NCBI GenBank assembly: GCA_018360145.1
Contig: SRPY01000048.1
Coordinates: 1-64,000 of the forward strand
DNA length: 64,000 bases
DNA from: Claviceps africana
Taxonomy: Eukaryota; Ascomycota; Sordariomycetes; Hypocreales; Clavicipitaceae
Reading direction: 5' to 3'
Part shown: positions 41,401 to 53,995 of the stretch, one piece after another
Numbering within the stretch: the first letter of the stretch is position 1
Layout of the letters: each line of letters starts with the position of its first letter
Notes under the pieces: model-generated
What the model saw: only the letters and a program-made list of their open reading frames with translations
The model's database searches: none
What the model was told of the DNA's origin: nothing
Position numbers and translations under genes: made by a program

Positions 41401-41828
41401 TTATTAAAAAAAGTATTACTAGCTTATTTATATTAATTATAAATTTAAACCTTAATTTAGCTATTTATATTTATAGAGGTTAATATAAGTAAAGTAGTAA
41501 AGCTATTAAACTAACTTAAATATATAATATAGGCTTTTATTTAATAATTATTAATAATTAAATAATATTTTAATTAAATAAAGTAAATGTTTATATAGTT
41601 AATATATTACTTTTACTTTATATTTATAATAGCTAAGTAATTAGCTTTAAAAGTGTACTTAATAATAATATAGTAGCTATAATATAAAGTTATAGTATAG
41701 TATATAATAATATAGTTAAATTTAAAGTATTAATAATATTAATATAAATAAAGAGCTTTATTATATAGTTTAGCTTTAAATATTTTAGCTTTATAAATAA
41801 TCCCTTTATAGTATAGTTTATTAGCTAT
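38497..41828 (-). mobile_element. LINE copy 3, segment 3
   Basis: Continuation of copy 3, parallel to copy 1 from about 2,605 to 5,910 and to copy 2. It is strongly RIP-mutated, more so than copy 1 at the same sites, so it is probably older or was mutated in more cycles. It is interrupted at 41,835 by the second LTR element. Confidence 0.88.
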
Positions 41829-41835
41829 ATTAATA
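41829..41835. repeat. Possible target-site duplication of LTR element 2, left
   Basis: attaata recurs at 48,622-48,628. Seven bases is longer than the usual 5 and the sequence is simple, so the exact duplication is uncertain, but uninterrupted LINE copies have this site only once. Confidence 0.6.
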
Positions 41836-42060
41836 TGATGGATTCGAGCTAGTGGCTCGGATCCTTATTAGGGGCTTATTGTAATTTTATTGCATCCTAT
41901 AAAGCGTAACTATAGAGGCACATTTAAGGCACGCTAGAGGTATATAAAATATATAAGCTAGTAAGGAGGCTTCTTTTAAAAGTCTTCTCTCTCTTCTCTA
42001 TAGTTAATAATAAATCTATTAATATTAAATTATAGAAGCTATTTAGGCTAGTTTATAATA
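41836..42060 (+). repeat. 5' LTR of LTR element 2
   Basis: 225 bases, collinear with 48,397-48,621. It contains a partial palindrome gagctagtggctcgg near the start. Compared with the right LTR it retains G and C at different positions, so each LTR was hit independently after insertion. Confidence 0.88.
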
Positions 42061-43044
42061 ATTATTAACTATTATAGCAATAATAATATAAATATAATAA
42101 ACCTTAATAGCAATAACTAAATAGTTTAACTAAGCAATATATAGGAATTATAATTCCTTTAAAATAAAATAGTATAGTAAAAGATATAGCTTACTAAGCT
42201 TTACTACTAAATATTAATAATAAAAGTAGCTAGCCTTAATATAACCTTAGTAACTACTATAGTAGTAATAGCTACGCTTTATTATAAAAAATCTAAGTAT
42301 AAACTATTACCTATAAAAACGCTATATAATAATAATAAAGCTACTTACTAAGCCTAATAAAGCTTTATAGCTTATAAATTAAAGGTAAACTCTAACTTTA
42401 TTAAAAGTAATTATAATAAGTGGTTTTTTATTTATTAAAACCTAAGGTCTAAGGTTTAAACCTATATAGCACCTTTCTTTAAATTAGGATATATATTTAT
42501 ATATATATTAAGCTACTTCTTAGTATACCTTAATAGAATATATATAGACCTTTATAAAGAAAAGCACGCTATTTTTAAGCTTAATTAGCTTAAGTAGTAT
42601 ATAAATAAATAATTTATAGACTTTTATATTTATTTTAAATAGAAGCTAATATTAGTAAAAGATATTAATTAAGTAAATACTATAAAACTTATAAAGCTTT
42701 ATATAGCTTTAAATAAATATATATATAATTACTATATTAGCTATAATATACTTTATAATAACTACTATAAGGCTATAAAGCGCTATTAAAGTATTACTTT
42801 AAATATTAACTCTTACTATTTAAAGAAATATATTAAAGCTTATTAATTAAGTTATAAGTCTTATAATATAGAGGGCAATATAGCTATAACTAAAGTTAAT
42901 AGTGCTAGCCTTATAATGCCTCTCTATAACTAATATACCTTATAATATACTTCCTTTTAAAGTAAAATTAATAATAAAAAAAAATTAACTTATACTATAT
43001 AGGTTTTTAAAATAATTATTAATAAACACTATAAAAAAGGTTAA

Positions 43045-43086
43045 TACTTATACTATAGAGTTATAGACTATTACATTAAAGAATAT
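43045..43086 (+). pseudogene. Dead gag zinc knuckle (LTR element 2)
   Basis: The codons at positions 1, 4, 9 and 14 of this stretch read Tyr, Tyr, Tyr and Tyr with spacing x2, x4, x4. A Cys codon TGY turns into TAY and a His codon CAY into TAY under RIP, so the spacing fits a CX2CX4HX4C retroviral-type zinc knuckle. It lies 1.4 kb before the reverse transcriptase, as expected for gag. Confidence 0.6.
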
Positions 43087-44399
43087 TAGCTTTATTTAAT
43101 ACATTTACCTCTATTACCTATAGATATATATATTTATAAAATCTTTAATAAAGAGCCTATTAGTAATAAGTTAAGTGTTAATTTAAAAAAAAGTAGCCCT
43201 ACTATTTAAGTCTTAGCAGTAAAGATATTAATAGTAAATATACCTACTTTAGCTATTAATTTATACATTTAAATACTATATATAAAGTAATAAAAAACTA
43301 TATAAAGAAACTACCCTTTCTCCTACCTCTCCTTTATAATAAATCTTTATTTATTATTATATAGGTAAGTAGTAAATATAATAGCTTTATTACTATAAGT
43401 AAAAAGCTAGTATAATAGCTATATCTATAGCGCTTTTATTTATTATAACTATAATTACTAATTATAGCTTTAACACTAAATAATTATTTATACTTATCCG
43501 CTTTATATATATATATTACTTAACTTATTTGCTTTATAATAAATATTAATAGCTAAGTATTTTTTATTATAGCTTATATTATCTCTAAACTATTTTATAA
43601 CTATATTCTTAGCTCTTTATAGATATCTTAAAATAATATTACACTTTACTTTACTAAGAGGTATTTTAAAGTTAGTAAGTATTTAAAACTAGTTATTTAT
43701 ATAGTAGAAATATATATTATTACAATACTTATTATAGCTATATTAAAATTAGTTTATATTAGCTTAGCTAAATATACTATATTATAATAAAAGTTAGTAT
43801 AACTTTTAGTAATAAGCTTAAAGGAGATTAATAATATTTTAGTAACTACTTTAAGACCTTTTATTTTACTAATTAATAAAATACTATAGTATTTACTACC
43901 TAACTTATATAATTTTAAAGACCTCTTTAATAAAAAATAAGCGTTCTCTTTACTCCTTTATTAAGGTATTATAAACTACTATATATATTTTTAAAAGAAT
44001 TTAAATAGCTCCCTCTTAAAGATTCTATAGGTGCCTTTATATAATATACTAAAGGACTAGCTACTAAAGATTTAGAAATAGATTATAGACTTAATAGATA
44101 AAGGCTAGATTTATATATCCTTTTTATTAGCTATAGTACTAATGCTTTTAGTATAGAAGATAAATAGTAGTTAGCGTTTTTATATTAATTATTATACCCT
44201 TAATAAAGTTATAAATTAAGACTATTACTTACTTTTATTAATAAAGGAGACTTTATATTCTTTTATAAAAGCTTAGTAGTTTATTAAGTTAAATATATAC
44301 ACTGCCTTTTATTAGCTATAAGTAGCCTAAGGTAATAAATATTTAACTACCTTTTATATATAATTTAGTCTCTTTAAATAGTTAGTATACCTATTTAAT

Positions 44400-45000
44400 T
44401 TAGTAAAGGCTTTAGCTATATTTTAATATTATATTAATAATATATTAAAAAACGCCTTTAAAGATTATATTACTATATACTTTAATAATATTTTAATTTA
44501 CTTTAATAGTATATAGAAGGACTATATTAAGTATATATAAAAGGTTTTTACTTATCTTTAATAGATAGGCCTTTATTTAAATATTAATAAGTATACTTTT
44601 AATATAAAGGAGGTAAAGTACTTAAGGTTTATTATTTAAATAAAATATATAATATACTTAAATCTAAAGAAGGTAATAGCTATTTATAATTAATAGCTGC
44701 CTACTAAGGTATAAAGTATTTATAGCTTTTTAGATTTTATAAATTTTTATTATAAATTTATCCCTAACTTCTTAGATTTTATTAGCCCTTTTTTTATATT
44801 AATATAAAAGGGCACGCTATTTATTTAATTAAGTAAGTGTAAATAATTATTTTATTAACTAAAGGCTGCCTTTATTTTATACCTTATTTTTACTTAGTAA
44901 AATCTTAACTATAAAACTATAGTAAAAGCTAATTTATTTAAAGAGGCACTTAGTAGCTACCTCTTTTAATATAATAAATTAAGTATACTACACTTAATTA
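44400..45000 (+). pseudogene. Dead Ty3/gypsy reverse transcriptase (LTR element 2)
   Basis: The + strand translation reads TIYFNNILIYF at 44,472-44,504, the catalytic block with the two aspartates changed to asparagine. Downstream it reads KEVKYLRFII, SFLDFINFYYKFIPNF and then LKAAF over about 44,600-44,875, the order seen in Ty3/gypsy reverse transcriptase and the connection to RNase H. This is the best preserved protein trace in the AT-rich block. Stops occur where CAA, CAG or CGA codons are expected. Confidence 0.85.
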
Positions 45001-48000
45001 TATATTACTTAGTATACTTATTAATGCTTTAAAGGAACTATATAATTTATAATAAAGAGCTTTTTAATATTATCTCTTACTTTAAGGTATAGTTTATAAA
45101 ACTCTATAGTATTTTATATCTTTTTATAATTTTTACTAATTATAAAAATCTTAAATACTTTACTAGCTTATATAAAATATTTAAGAGATAGGTATACTAA
45201 GTAAAGACACTCTCTCTTTTTAATTTTTAATTATATTATTAACTAAGTACCTTTATAGTATAACTTAATACACTTTTCTATTATAAATAAAATAAGTAAA
45301 GTTTAGCTATAAAATACTAAATACTATTCCCTTTAGTATTAATTATATACTTTAAAATACTAAATAAATCCTTAGTAGTTAGTAATTATAATTTATGTAG
45401 CTTAATAATTACTTTACTTATATTTATATTATATATATTTATATTATTTATAGATCTATATTTTAAAAACCTTTAGTTTTAAAGTATTATAATAAATAAG
45501 TTATATTTTATTAAATAAAAGTTAGTTTAAAAAAGAGTATAATATTTTTTATTTAAAGCTAATACTTAATAATAAATAAAAGACTATACTATTAATATAT
45601 ATAGTATATTATTATTTTATAGCTATATTTAAGTACTTTAATTTAAATTATTTACTACTATACTTATTTAATATATATATAACTTACCTATATTAAGTTA
45701 CTTTAGTAAAAATATTATATTTTAAGTATTAATATATAAGTATTATTAAAAAGGGATATTAAAAGATATAGTATACTTTATATAGAATTATTACTATTAT
45801 AGTAAATAAAAGAGTTAATAACTTTAATAAAGCTTACTATAGCCTATTTTTATATTAAATTATTACTAATTATAGGTTTTAGTAAACTTTATAACTAACT
45901 TATTAATAGTAAATAAAAAATCTTTTAAATACTTTATAGTTATTATAAACTATTTTTTTAAATATATTTAGCTTAAAGTAATAATTAATATAGCTATTAA
46001 AGTATATATAAAGCGCTTCCTTTAAAATTAATAGTGGTTCTATAGGTTTCTATAAAGTATTATATTTAATTATAGCTTTAATTAAGTTAAGGGATTTTAA
46101 ATAGCGCTTTACTTATTAATAAAAACTAAATAGTTACTATTTATATTATACTACCTATAAATAAATAGTAATATAGAATATACTAACTAAAAAGTGTAAG
46201 CTATACTATATATTATTATTACCTTCTTTTAAAATAATTAGCTTAAATATCTAGCTACTTATTAGCTTATATTAAATAATTAAATATTTAGTATTATTAA
46301 AATAAGCGCTTACTATAGGCTTTATAGCTATAATATTAAGCTTTTTTAATATAATTTACTTTTTATTAAAAGTTAAGTATTACTTAAAGAGTATATAGTA
46401 CACTTTCTTAATTAAATTTATATAGGTACTTAATTAATATAAATTACTATTAACTTTATATAATAGTAATAATAAAATATAATAAATTATAAGCATTATT
46501 TAGCTAAGTACTTTATAGTTAAGAATTAAGTCTAACTTAACCTTTACTATATTAAAACTAACTATTTATATTATAAGTTAAATTAAGTTATAGTAAAATA
46601 TATTATTTTAAATATATTTATACTACTTATTATATACTTAAATATCTTAAGTAATATTTACTTAGTTTTCTATATAAACTTTATTAAATATATAGTAATA
46701 AATTTATTACTCTTTTAAATATATAAAGATTTTTAATTAAACCTATACTTAATTAATAATAATTTTAAGTAAGTATATTTTAAATATAAAGTAAAGGAGA
46801 TTTTATATATTTAAAATATATATAGCTATAGTAAGAATTATAATATATTTATTAAATAAATAAAATATATTTATTTTATATAAAAGCTATTAAAAAGTAT
46901 ATATAATATATTTACACTATATAACTTTAAGTTATAATAAAGAGATATATATTATAATAATAGTTTTATTTTATTAAAATAAAAATTAATTTAAGGTTAT
47001 TTATAACCCTTAATTTATTCTTTTAAAATAATATTTAATTCTTTATTTACCTCTTTTTAAAACCCTTTTTAACTACTTACTATTTATTAAAATCCTTTAA
47101 GTTATAATATTTATAATAGCCTTTATTAAGCTTTTAAAGGATAAGGGTTTATAATTATATAATATAGTTATTAATAATTTAATATAATAATATTAATTTA
47201 TAGTTTATATAGTATACTTAATATATACTTATTATTACTTAAAAAGGGGAGAGAGGGAATTATAATTAATAATTAAAAGGAGTTTTTAAGCTATATTAAA
47301 AGTATAAGCTAAGGGTCTTTTTAATTAGAGTAGTATATTTATATACTACCTTAATAATATTAATACCTTTTTTAGCTACCTTTTTAGTAGCTTTTAAAAG
47401 GTTTAGAAATTATTAATTAAGGTTAGTAAACTTAAGGTATAAAATAATATAGGCGCTCTTTTTATTTAATATATTCTTTATAAAAATATATAGCGTTTAA
47501 ATAGTATAATTAATTTAAATCTCTATAACTATATTTTAAATAGTATAGTAAAAGGCGGTATTTTTTATAAATAAATACTTTTTTTAAAAGCACTTATATT
47601 ATTATTTTTTATAAAATAAATAGGCTTTACCTTACCTTTATAAATAGTTAAATAGTTTATTTCTTACTATATATTTATAGTAAAATATATAATATTTAAT
47701 CTTTTACTCTTTAAGTATAAAAGATTTATTATTTAAATTACCTTTTACTTTATAGTAATTAATTAATTATAAACTATATAAAATAGGTAAAGGGAGAGGG
47801 GGTAAAGTAGTAATAGTAAATATATTATTAATATTAAATAAATTAATATTAAGAATTTATAATAATTATATTTATATTAATATAATAATATAACTAAAGT
47901 GTAAAGAAAAATAATAATATAAGTATAGAGGTAATATATAAAATATAAAATAATAAATAAAAGGCTTTTTTTAAAACTTAAAGTAAAATATTTATTAAAT

Positions 48001-48396
48001 AAAATAAATAATAAAAGGATAGTAAGTAAATAATAAAGAGAATTTTAAAAAGGTTAAAAAATATAAAAGAAAAAAAAAGAAAGGTAAATAAGTAATAATA
48101 TAAAAGGGGCTTTTATATTTATTTTATTAATTTAAGTAATTATAATAGGCTAGCACTTAGCTTACTCTTTATTTATTTTAGTTAGTTTATTATTATAATT
48201 ATAAAACTAATTTATAGTACTATAGCACTATTAAGCTTACTTTTAAATAATTATATACTAGTATTATAAATAATATAAATTACCTATATAAATATAGGCT
48301 AAGGATAGGTAAGGCTATAATATACTTACTTTACTATAAATAAATATTTTTTTATACTTAATAAGTAGCTAATAAAATGTATAAAAGGGACCTATA

Positions 48397-48621
48397 TAAT
48401 AGATTTAAGCTAATAGCTTAGATCTTTATTAAAGGCTTATTACAATCTTATTATATTTTATAAAGTATAATTATAGAGGTACTCTTAAGGCACGTTAAAG
48501 GTATATAAGATATATAAGCTAGTAAGGAGGCTCCTTTTAGGAGTCTCCTCTCTCTCCTCTATAGTTAATAATAAATCCATTAACGCTAGATTGCAGAAGC
48601 TATCTAGGCCAGTCTATAATA
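48397..48621 (+). repeat. 3' LTR of LTR element 2
   Basis: 225-base partner of 41,836-42,060. LINE copy 3 resumes after the short duplication at 48,622-48,628. Confidence 0.88.
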
Positions 48622-48628
48622 ATTAATA

Positions 48629-49630
48629 TTTTTAATTTTAAAAATAAAGAGGGCTTATATTATAGTATTATAGGGTTTTTATATTATAACTTTAGTAATA
48701 TTATTATTATTAATAAAGGTAAAGTAGTAAAGGATATTTTCTTTAATAACTTAATATATATAATAAATAAAGAATTCTTTAATAATAATATTAAATACTT
48801 ATTAATTTAGTATTATATTTAAGTTAAAGGTAGTTTAAACTTATTTTATATTTTTAATATAAAGTTAAGCTATATTTTTAAAAGTAATTACTATATTATT
48901 ACTATAAAGGCACTTTATAGCTATTATAATATCTTTATTTATAGCTTTATTAATAATATAAATAATATCTTTTAAGCTATATTATTTAACTACTTTATTA
49001 ATTAAATTACTTTTAATAATAGTCTTTTTATAAATATAAAGCAATATTACTATAAAAGTAATTAAGTAAATAAGCTTATTAATTATTAAAGTAATACTAC
49101 TAGCTATAATTTTAGCCTATATTATAGTTAATATAAATTTAAGCTAAATAGCCTTTTTAATTACTTTTTTAACTATTACTTTAAATTTAATAGTTATAAT
49201 TAGTTTTTAAAGGTTAATAAATTATTTACACTAAGTTTATATTATTTTTATATTAATAATATATAGAATAACCTTTTAAACTCTTTTTAATAAAAAGGTT
49301 AGTATAAACTTAGTAATTTTATTATATTTTTATTATAAATAAACTAGTATTTAGTCTTAAGCTATATTAGCTATAGTGTTAACTTAATCTCTTACTATAA
49401 ACTTATTATAGTAAATAAAGGAATTATAATAACTTTATAAAAGGCTATAGTTTTTTATATTAATATTTATTATTATTATACTACTTACTATATTTATACT
49501 TTAAGCTTAATATACTATTATAAAAAGGGGTAAATAAATATAGCAAAACTTTTTATTTGCTTTTTAAATTAATTTAAGTTAATTTTATAGCATTATTACA
49601 GTGTAGGCGAAATTGTAAAAGTTTTTTTTT
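48629..49630 (-). mobile_element. LINE copy 3, segment 4 (5' end)
   Basis: Final segment of copy 3, parallel to copy 1 from about 5,915 to 6,912. It contains the family's 5' block at about 49,585-49,620, here more mutated than in copies 1 and 2. It ends in a T run at about 49,621-49,630. The DNA beyond does not match the flank left of 16,351, so no TSD is visible for this copy. Confidence 0.85.
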
Positions 49631-51760
49631 TATAAGTTTACTATTAAAAACTATAAATTTAATACTCTTTTAAAGATTTTTAAAGCTTTATTAGTCTTTA
49701 TAGTAAAGCATTACTTTTTTTATTTATTAAAAAAAAGTAGATTTTAATATTTATAAATATTAATTTACTTAATTTATGAGCTTTATAGAAACGCTAAATA
49801 TTATTAATTTAATTAGTAAATTATTAAATAAAGTATTAAAAGCCTTTAAAAATCCTTTATAGCTTTAAAAATTTAAGCTATAAAATTAAAAATATAAAGT
49901 ACTTTATTATATTTTAATACTTTAAAAATACTACTTTTTTAAAAGGTTAAAAGCTTTTATAAAGTTATATTATTAAATTATAGTAGCTTAAAGGCCTTTA
50001 AAAGAACTATGTTTTATAAATATAAAAATAATAGCTTAGTTTAAATTACTTAAGTTATTAATAAATCCCTTAAAATTATTTAAAAAATTAAGTATTTTTA
50101 AAGCTTTAAATTAAATAATTAAAGCTTATTTTTATTAATTATAATATTTTTAGTTTTTTTAAGTTTATAGCTTTTAAAAAACTATAAACCCTTTTATTAA
50201 ATTCTTTAATAATAATGTTATTATAAAAATTTAATATATTAAAAGCCTTATTTTAGCTTATACTTTTATTAAAAATTAAGTCTTTTAATAATATATTTAT
50301 TAATATAAGCTTATTTTTTAAGTTATTAACTATAGTTATAGCTAAATCTTTTAATTTTTATAAATTATTGAAAATATTATTATTTTAAGTAATAATTCAT
50401 TAATTTATAAAATTAACTTAAGCTTACTTTTAGCTTTTAGCTTAAAGCTTTAAATTTATAAAGTTTATAGCTATTAAATTATAAATAAAAAGCTTTATAA
50501 ATTAAAGATTTATAAATTTTATTTATAAAAACTTTTATTTATAAGTTTTAGCCTTTAAAAATAAAAATATTTCTAAGGCTTTTATAAAAAAAAGCTTTTA
50601 TATAATTTTTTTTATAAATAAAAATGCCTTTATTTTCTTTTTTATAAAATTTTTTTTATATTTTATAAAAAAAGAAATACTTTTATATTTTATAGATTTT
50701 ATTTTTATAAAAGTAAAATTTCTTTTATATTATAATTCTTTTTATTTTATAAAAAAAAGACTTTTTTAATAAATTTATTTTATTCTTATAAAAGAAGTAA
50801 TAGCTTTTAAATCTTTTTTAAGTTTTTTATTTAATATAGAAAATATAAATAATTTTTAGTAAATTTTATAGCTCTTTTATAAAATTTAATAAATTTTAAA
50901 GTATTAGAAAAGTTACTTTAAGCTTATAATTTATTAAAAATAAAGAGTTTATAAAGGCTTTTACCTTTTAAAATATTAAAGTAATAAGCTTAATAAGTTA
51001 AGAGTTAAAAGGTTTTTATAGTATTATTTTAAGCTATTATAAGCTTTATTTTTATATTAAAAGCTTTATATATATTTTTTAATATTTAAAATATATTAAA
51101 TTATAGCTTATAAAATATAAATAAATTATTTTAACTTTTATTAATTTATTTAATATTATAAATAATAGATTCTAAATTAATAGTTTATATAATTATAAAT
51201 AACTATCAAGAAAAATATATTTTCCTTTATATATTTATTAACTTTATTTATAAATTAATATAATTAATAAAGGTTTATAAATTACTTTTTATTTCTTATA
51301 AAATTTATTTATATTAAAAAAAAAATTTATAGCTATATAAATTATTTATTAATATATATACCTTTTTATTAATTTAATAAAATTTTATATATTAAAACTT
51401 AAAAAATTTAAAAGTTAGCTAATAAATATAGAAAAATTCCCTTTACTTTAATAATAATAAAGCTTTTTATAATTTCTTTTTAAACTCTTTAACTATTATA
51501 TAAATTAATTTTAAAAACCTTTAATTTTCTCCTTTAAAGTAATTTATAAATTATATAATTTAAAGCTTTATAATTATTTAATAGCTTAGCTTAAATTTTT
51601 AATTAAAATTTAATTAATATATATTATTATTATAAAAATTAATTATTAAAGCTAATAGTTTATTAGCTTTTTAATTATATATATATATTTATTACTAAAG
51701 GGTATAATTAAAGGTAAAAAAGCTAGAAAAGTAAAGTATTTATAGCTATAAGCTTTTAGC
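49631..51760. other. Unidentified AT-rich sequence
   Basis: About 2.1 kb with the same CA/TG-poor composition as the retroelements, but without visible similarity to the LINE, the two LTR elements or the SINE in this window. No reading frame or motif was found on either strand. It is probably an older RIP-mutated repeat whose partner copies are elsewhere. Confidence 0.6.
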
Positions 51761-52516
51761 TAAAATATTTATTTTTACGCTTACTATATATATATATATA
51801 TACTTATACTATATATATTACTGCTAGCTTTTAACTTAAAAAGCCCTATAAAGGTCTCTATAAAGGTTAGAGCTAAGGTCACTATAAGGCTTGTTAAGAG
51901 TCCTTATAGTTAGTAAGGTCCCTTAAAAATAGCTGTTATTTTTAATAATTATTTATTAATTTATAAATGTAGGTTATAAAATATATATTATAGTGCTTAA
52001 TACTTAAAATAATTATTATACCTTTTATGAAAATAAAGTTTAATATATTTATAAGGAACCTTTAATATAAATATTTATATTAAACAATAATCTAGAAGGC
52101 TAACTTAATGTATAATCTTATATACTAAGAACATAAGCAAGCCTTATATTAATAATAATATACTATAGCTAAATAGAGAGTAAATAAACCTATTCTTTTA
52201 CACTACTGTTTTTAGGAAATTAATTGTAGAAAGAACTATATCTGTCCTTTCTAACACGCCTTTTCCATATCTATTACATACACCCAGAGCTCTTTTTAAA
52301 TATCCCGTTACGTTTCAAATTTCTGCACTAGTACTGGTATCACGCTGCAGCTTAGTAAGATCAACAGCTTAGCGTGCTGGCTTGCTTGCTGATTATTACA
52401 TCTTCATGGATTTGTCGCTCTTAATCAGTCCCTACAAGAGTTCCATACTTGAATTCAAGAAGTAAAAACCCTAACCACCAATCAACAAAAAATCGACTTT
52501 TAGGTAGTCGTGTCCT
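51761..52516. other. Transition zone from RIP block to genes
   Basis: A TA-dinucleotide run lies at about 51,788-51,803. CA and TG return gradually after about 51,880, and from about 52,200 the composition is that of normal genic DNA. The last 300 bases are likely 3' UTR and downstream sequence of NAP1. No other gene was found here. Confidence 0.6.
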
Positions 52517-53995
52517 TCAACTTTGCTTGCATTCAGCGGCCTCCTGCTTGGGTTTGCCAGACTCGTCCTGAGAGAAATTTGGTCAGCCATTGCACAATTG
52601 ACGAATATTTGTGACTTTTCTCACCTCCTCATCGGACTCTTCCTCCTCGTCATGATCCTCACTCATGTCATCTTCGTCCTCATCGTCATCGTCGAAATCT
52701 TCACCATCTAAACCGTCCTCATCAGATTCTTCCTCAAACGCCAGGGCTTCGCCGGTGAACCAGTCAATTGCGCGAGGGATGAGCTTCTCCTTGATATCTT
52801 CGCCGAGTTGGTAATCAAGTTCCAGGCGATCTTCAATATCGCCCACCGCGTCTTCGTCATCCGCGTCGTCGTCGCTTGGAGCTTGTGGTGGTGAGAAGAA
52901 GTTGAAGAATGACTCGGTCGGAACAGTCTTCTTCACGATACGGGTCTGATTGGTATCTGACTCGTTATTAGTATAATATTGCGGTTGCAAACTGAAAGTA
53001 GTGGAGAATTGAGCCGATTGAAGACCTACTTTTGTTTCTCTGCTTCTTGGCTTCAATGCGCACCGTTAGATCTTTACCGGGATACCATTCAATCTTGTCG
53101 CCCTCTGCATGATCATAGATGAAGTCACCGCCATAACCACTCTCATTTTGGTAGAAATATGTTTTGGTGATGATCTTGTTGCTGAAATAATCATTTTCAG
53201 CAAAATCAAAGATGAGACGAAATCCAGGCTTGTCAAGATATTCCATGCGAACATCTGTCAAGTGCTTCAAAGCAGCCTCGTCACGATCCGTGATCATTTC
53301 AGCGAGTGTGGTCTGGTTCTTCATGGCAGAGAGCCAAAACTCCGGAATGCCAGCCACGTCTTCGGCTGTTTCATTCTCCTGTTGCGCGGTAGCATCGGCG
53401 TTGCCTTCAACCTGAAGCTGTCCTTCTCCATTCTCGCCAGCTTTCACTTCGTCCTCGCTAGGCTCTGCCTTTCCATTGACGATAGCAGCACGCTTCTCGT
53501 ACAGCGGTGTGAACTTGGCAAAATATTTTTTTTCGAGCTCCAGCACCTCCTTCTGAAACTCGTCCTCAATTTTCGAGTGTTCTTGCTGCACTGCCCGAAG
53601 CCCAGCCACTCGGCGGCGTACAGAAGGGGGAAGAGATTCGATGTAACCAGAAGAACGACCAATGAGTGAGCCTAAACGGCCTTGAATCATCTGCACCAAC
53701 TTGGGGTTTTGGGCAAAGATGGCGGCAGCGGCAGCGCGGTCCATATCCTCTAGGGCAACGTCAGATATCCCAGGACACGGTGAAATTACCATTCAATGGG
53801 ATTCTTACCTTCTTTGATGCTGGCTACGCCAGGCTGTTGAGCATGAGAAGATATTGGCGCATTGGTAGCGGGTGTGTTTTGCGGCGTGCTGGGGGTGGGG
53901 TAATTAGCACTACAAGAGACATCGCAACGTTGGGGAGTAGATTTCACGTACGGAGCCGTTAGGTCGGGTCGCTTATTTCGAATCGGTTCAGCCAT
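52517..53995 (-). CDS. nap1: Nucleosome assembly protein NAP1
   Basis: Histone chaperone that binds H2A-H2B, shuttles histones to the nucleus and helps nucleosome assembly. Five exons on the - strand: 53,952-53,995, 53,809-53,888, 53,030-53,749, 52,625-52,956 and 52,517-52,567, giving 408 residues, the usual NAP1 length. Joining them removes four introns of 63, 59, 73 and 57 bases, one with a perfect TACTAAT branch site. Seen in the protein: the conserved start MAEPIRNK, a TPQNTP..NAPISSHAQQP leader, the long dimerisation helix (RRRVAGLRAVQ..), the NAP fold with DKPGFRLIF and NKIITKTYFY, then TVPTESFFNFFSPP, and an acidic tail at residues about 356-394. The last exon adds ECKQS, a CaaX-like end as in animal NAP1L1. 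The first intron (63 bases) is in frame and stop-free, so a retained form would add 21 residues. Confidence 0.95.

Larger units (their letters stand above)
41836..48621 (+). mobile_element. Ty3/gypsy-type LTR retrotransposon 2, 6.8 kb, RIP-mutated
   Basis: Flanked by two 225-base LTRs (41,836-42,060 and 48,397-48,621) and inserted in LINE copy 3. The left LTR starts TGATGG; the right one reads taatag at the same place, a RIP difference. A purine-rich tract aaaaggga lies just before the right LTR. On the + strand the order is a gag zinc knuckle (43,045-43,086), then reverse transcriptase (about 44,400-45,000). The length is normal for the family. No frame is intact. Confidence 0.9.

Noticed and set aside
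52470..52490. Telomere-like word aaccctaacc
   Set aside because: A single occurrence, no tandem array.
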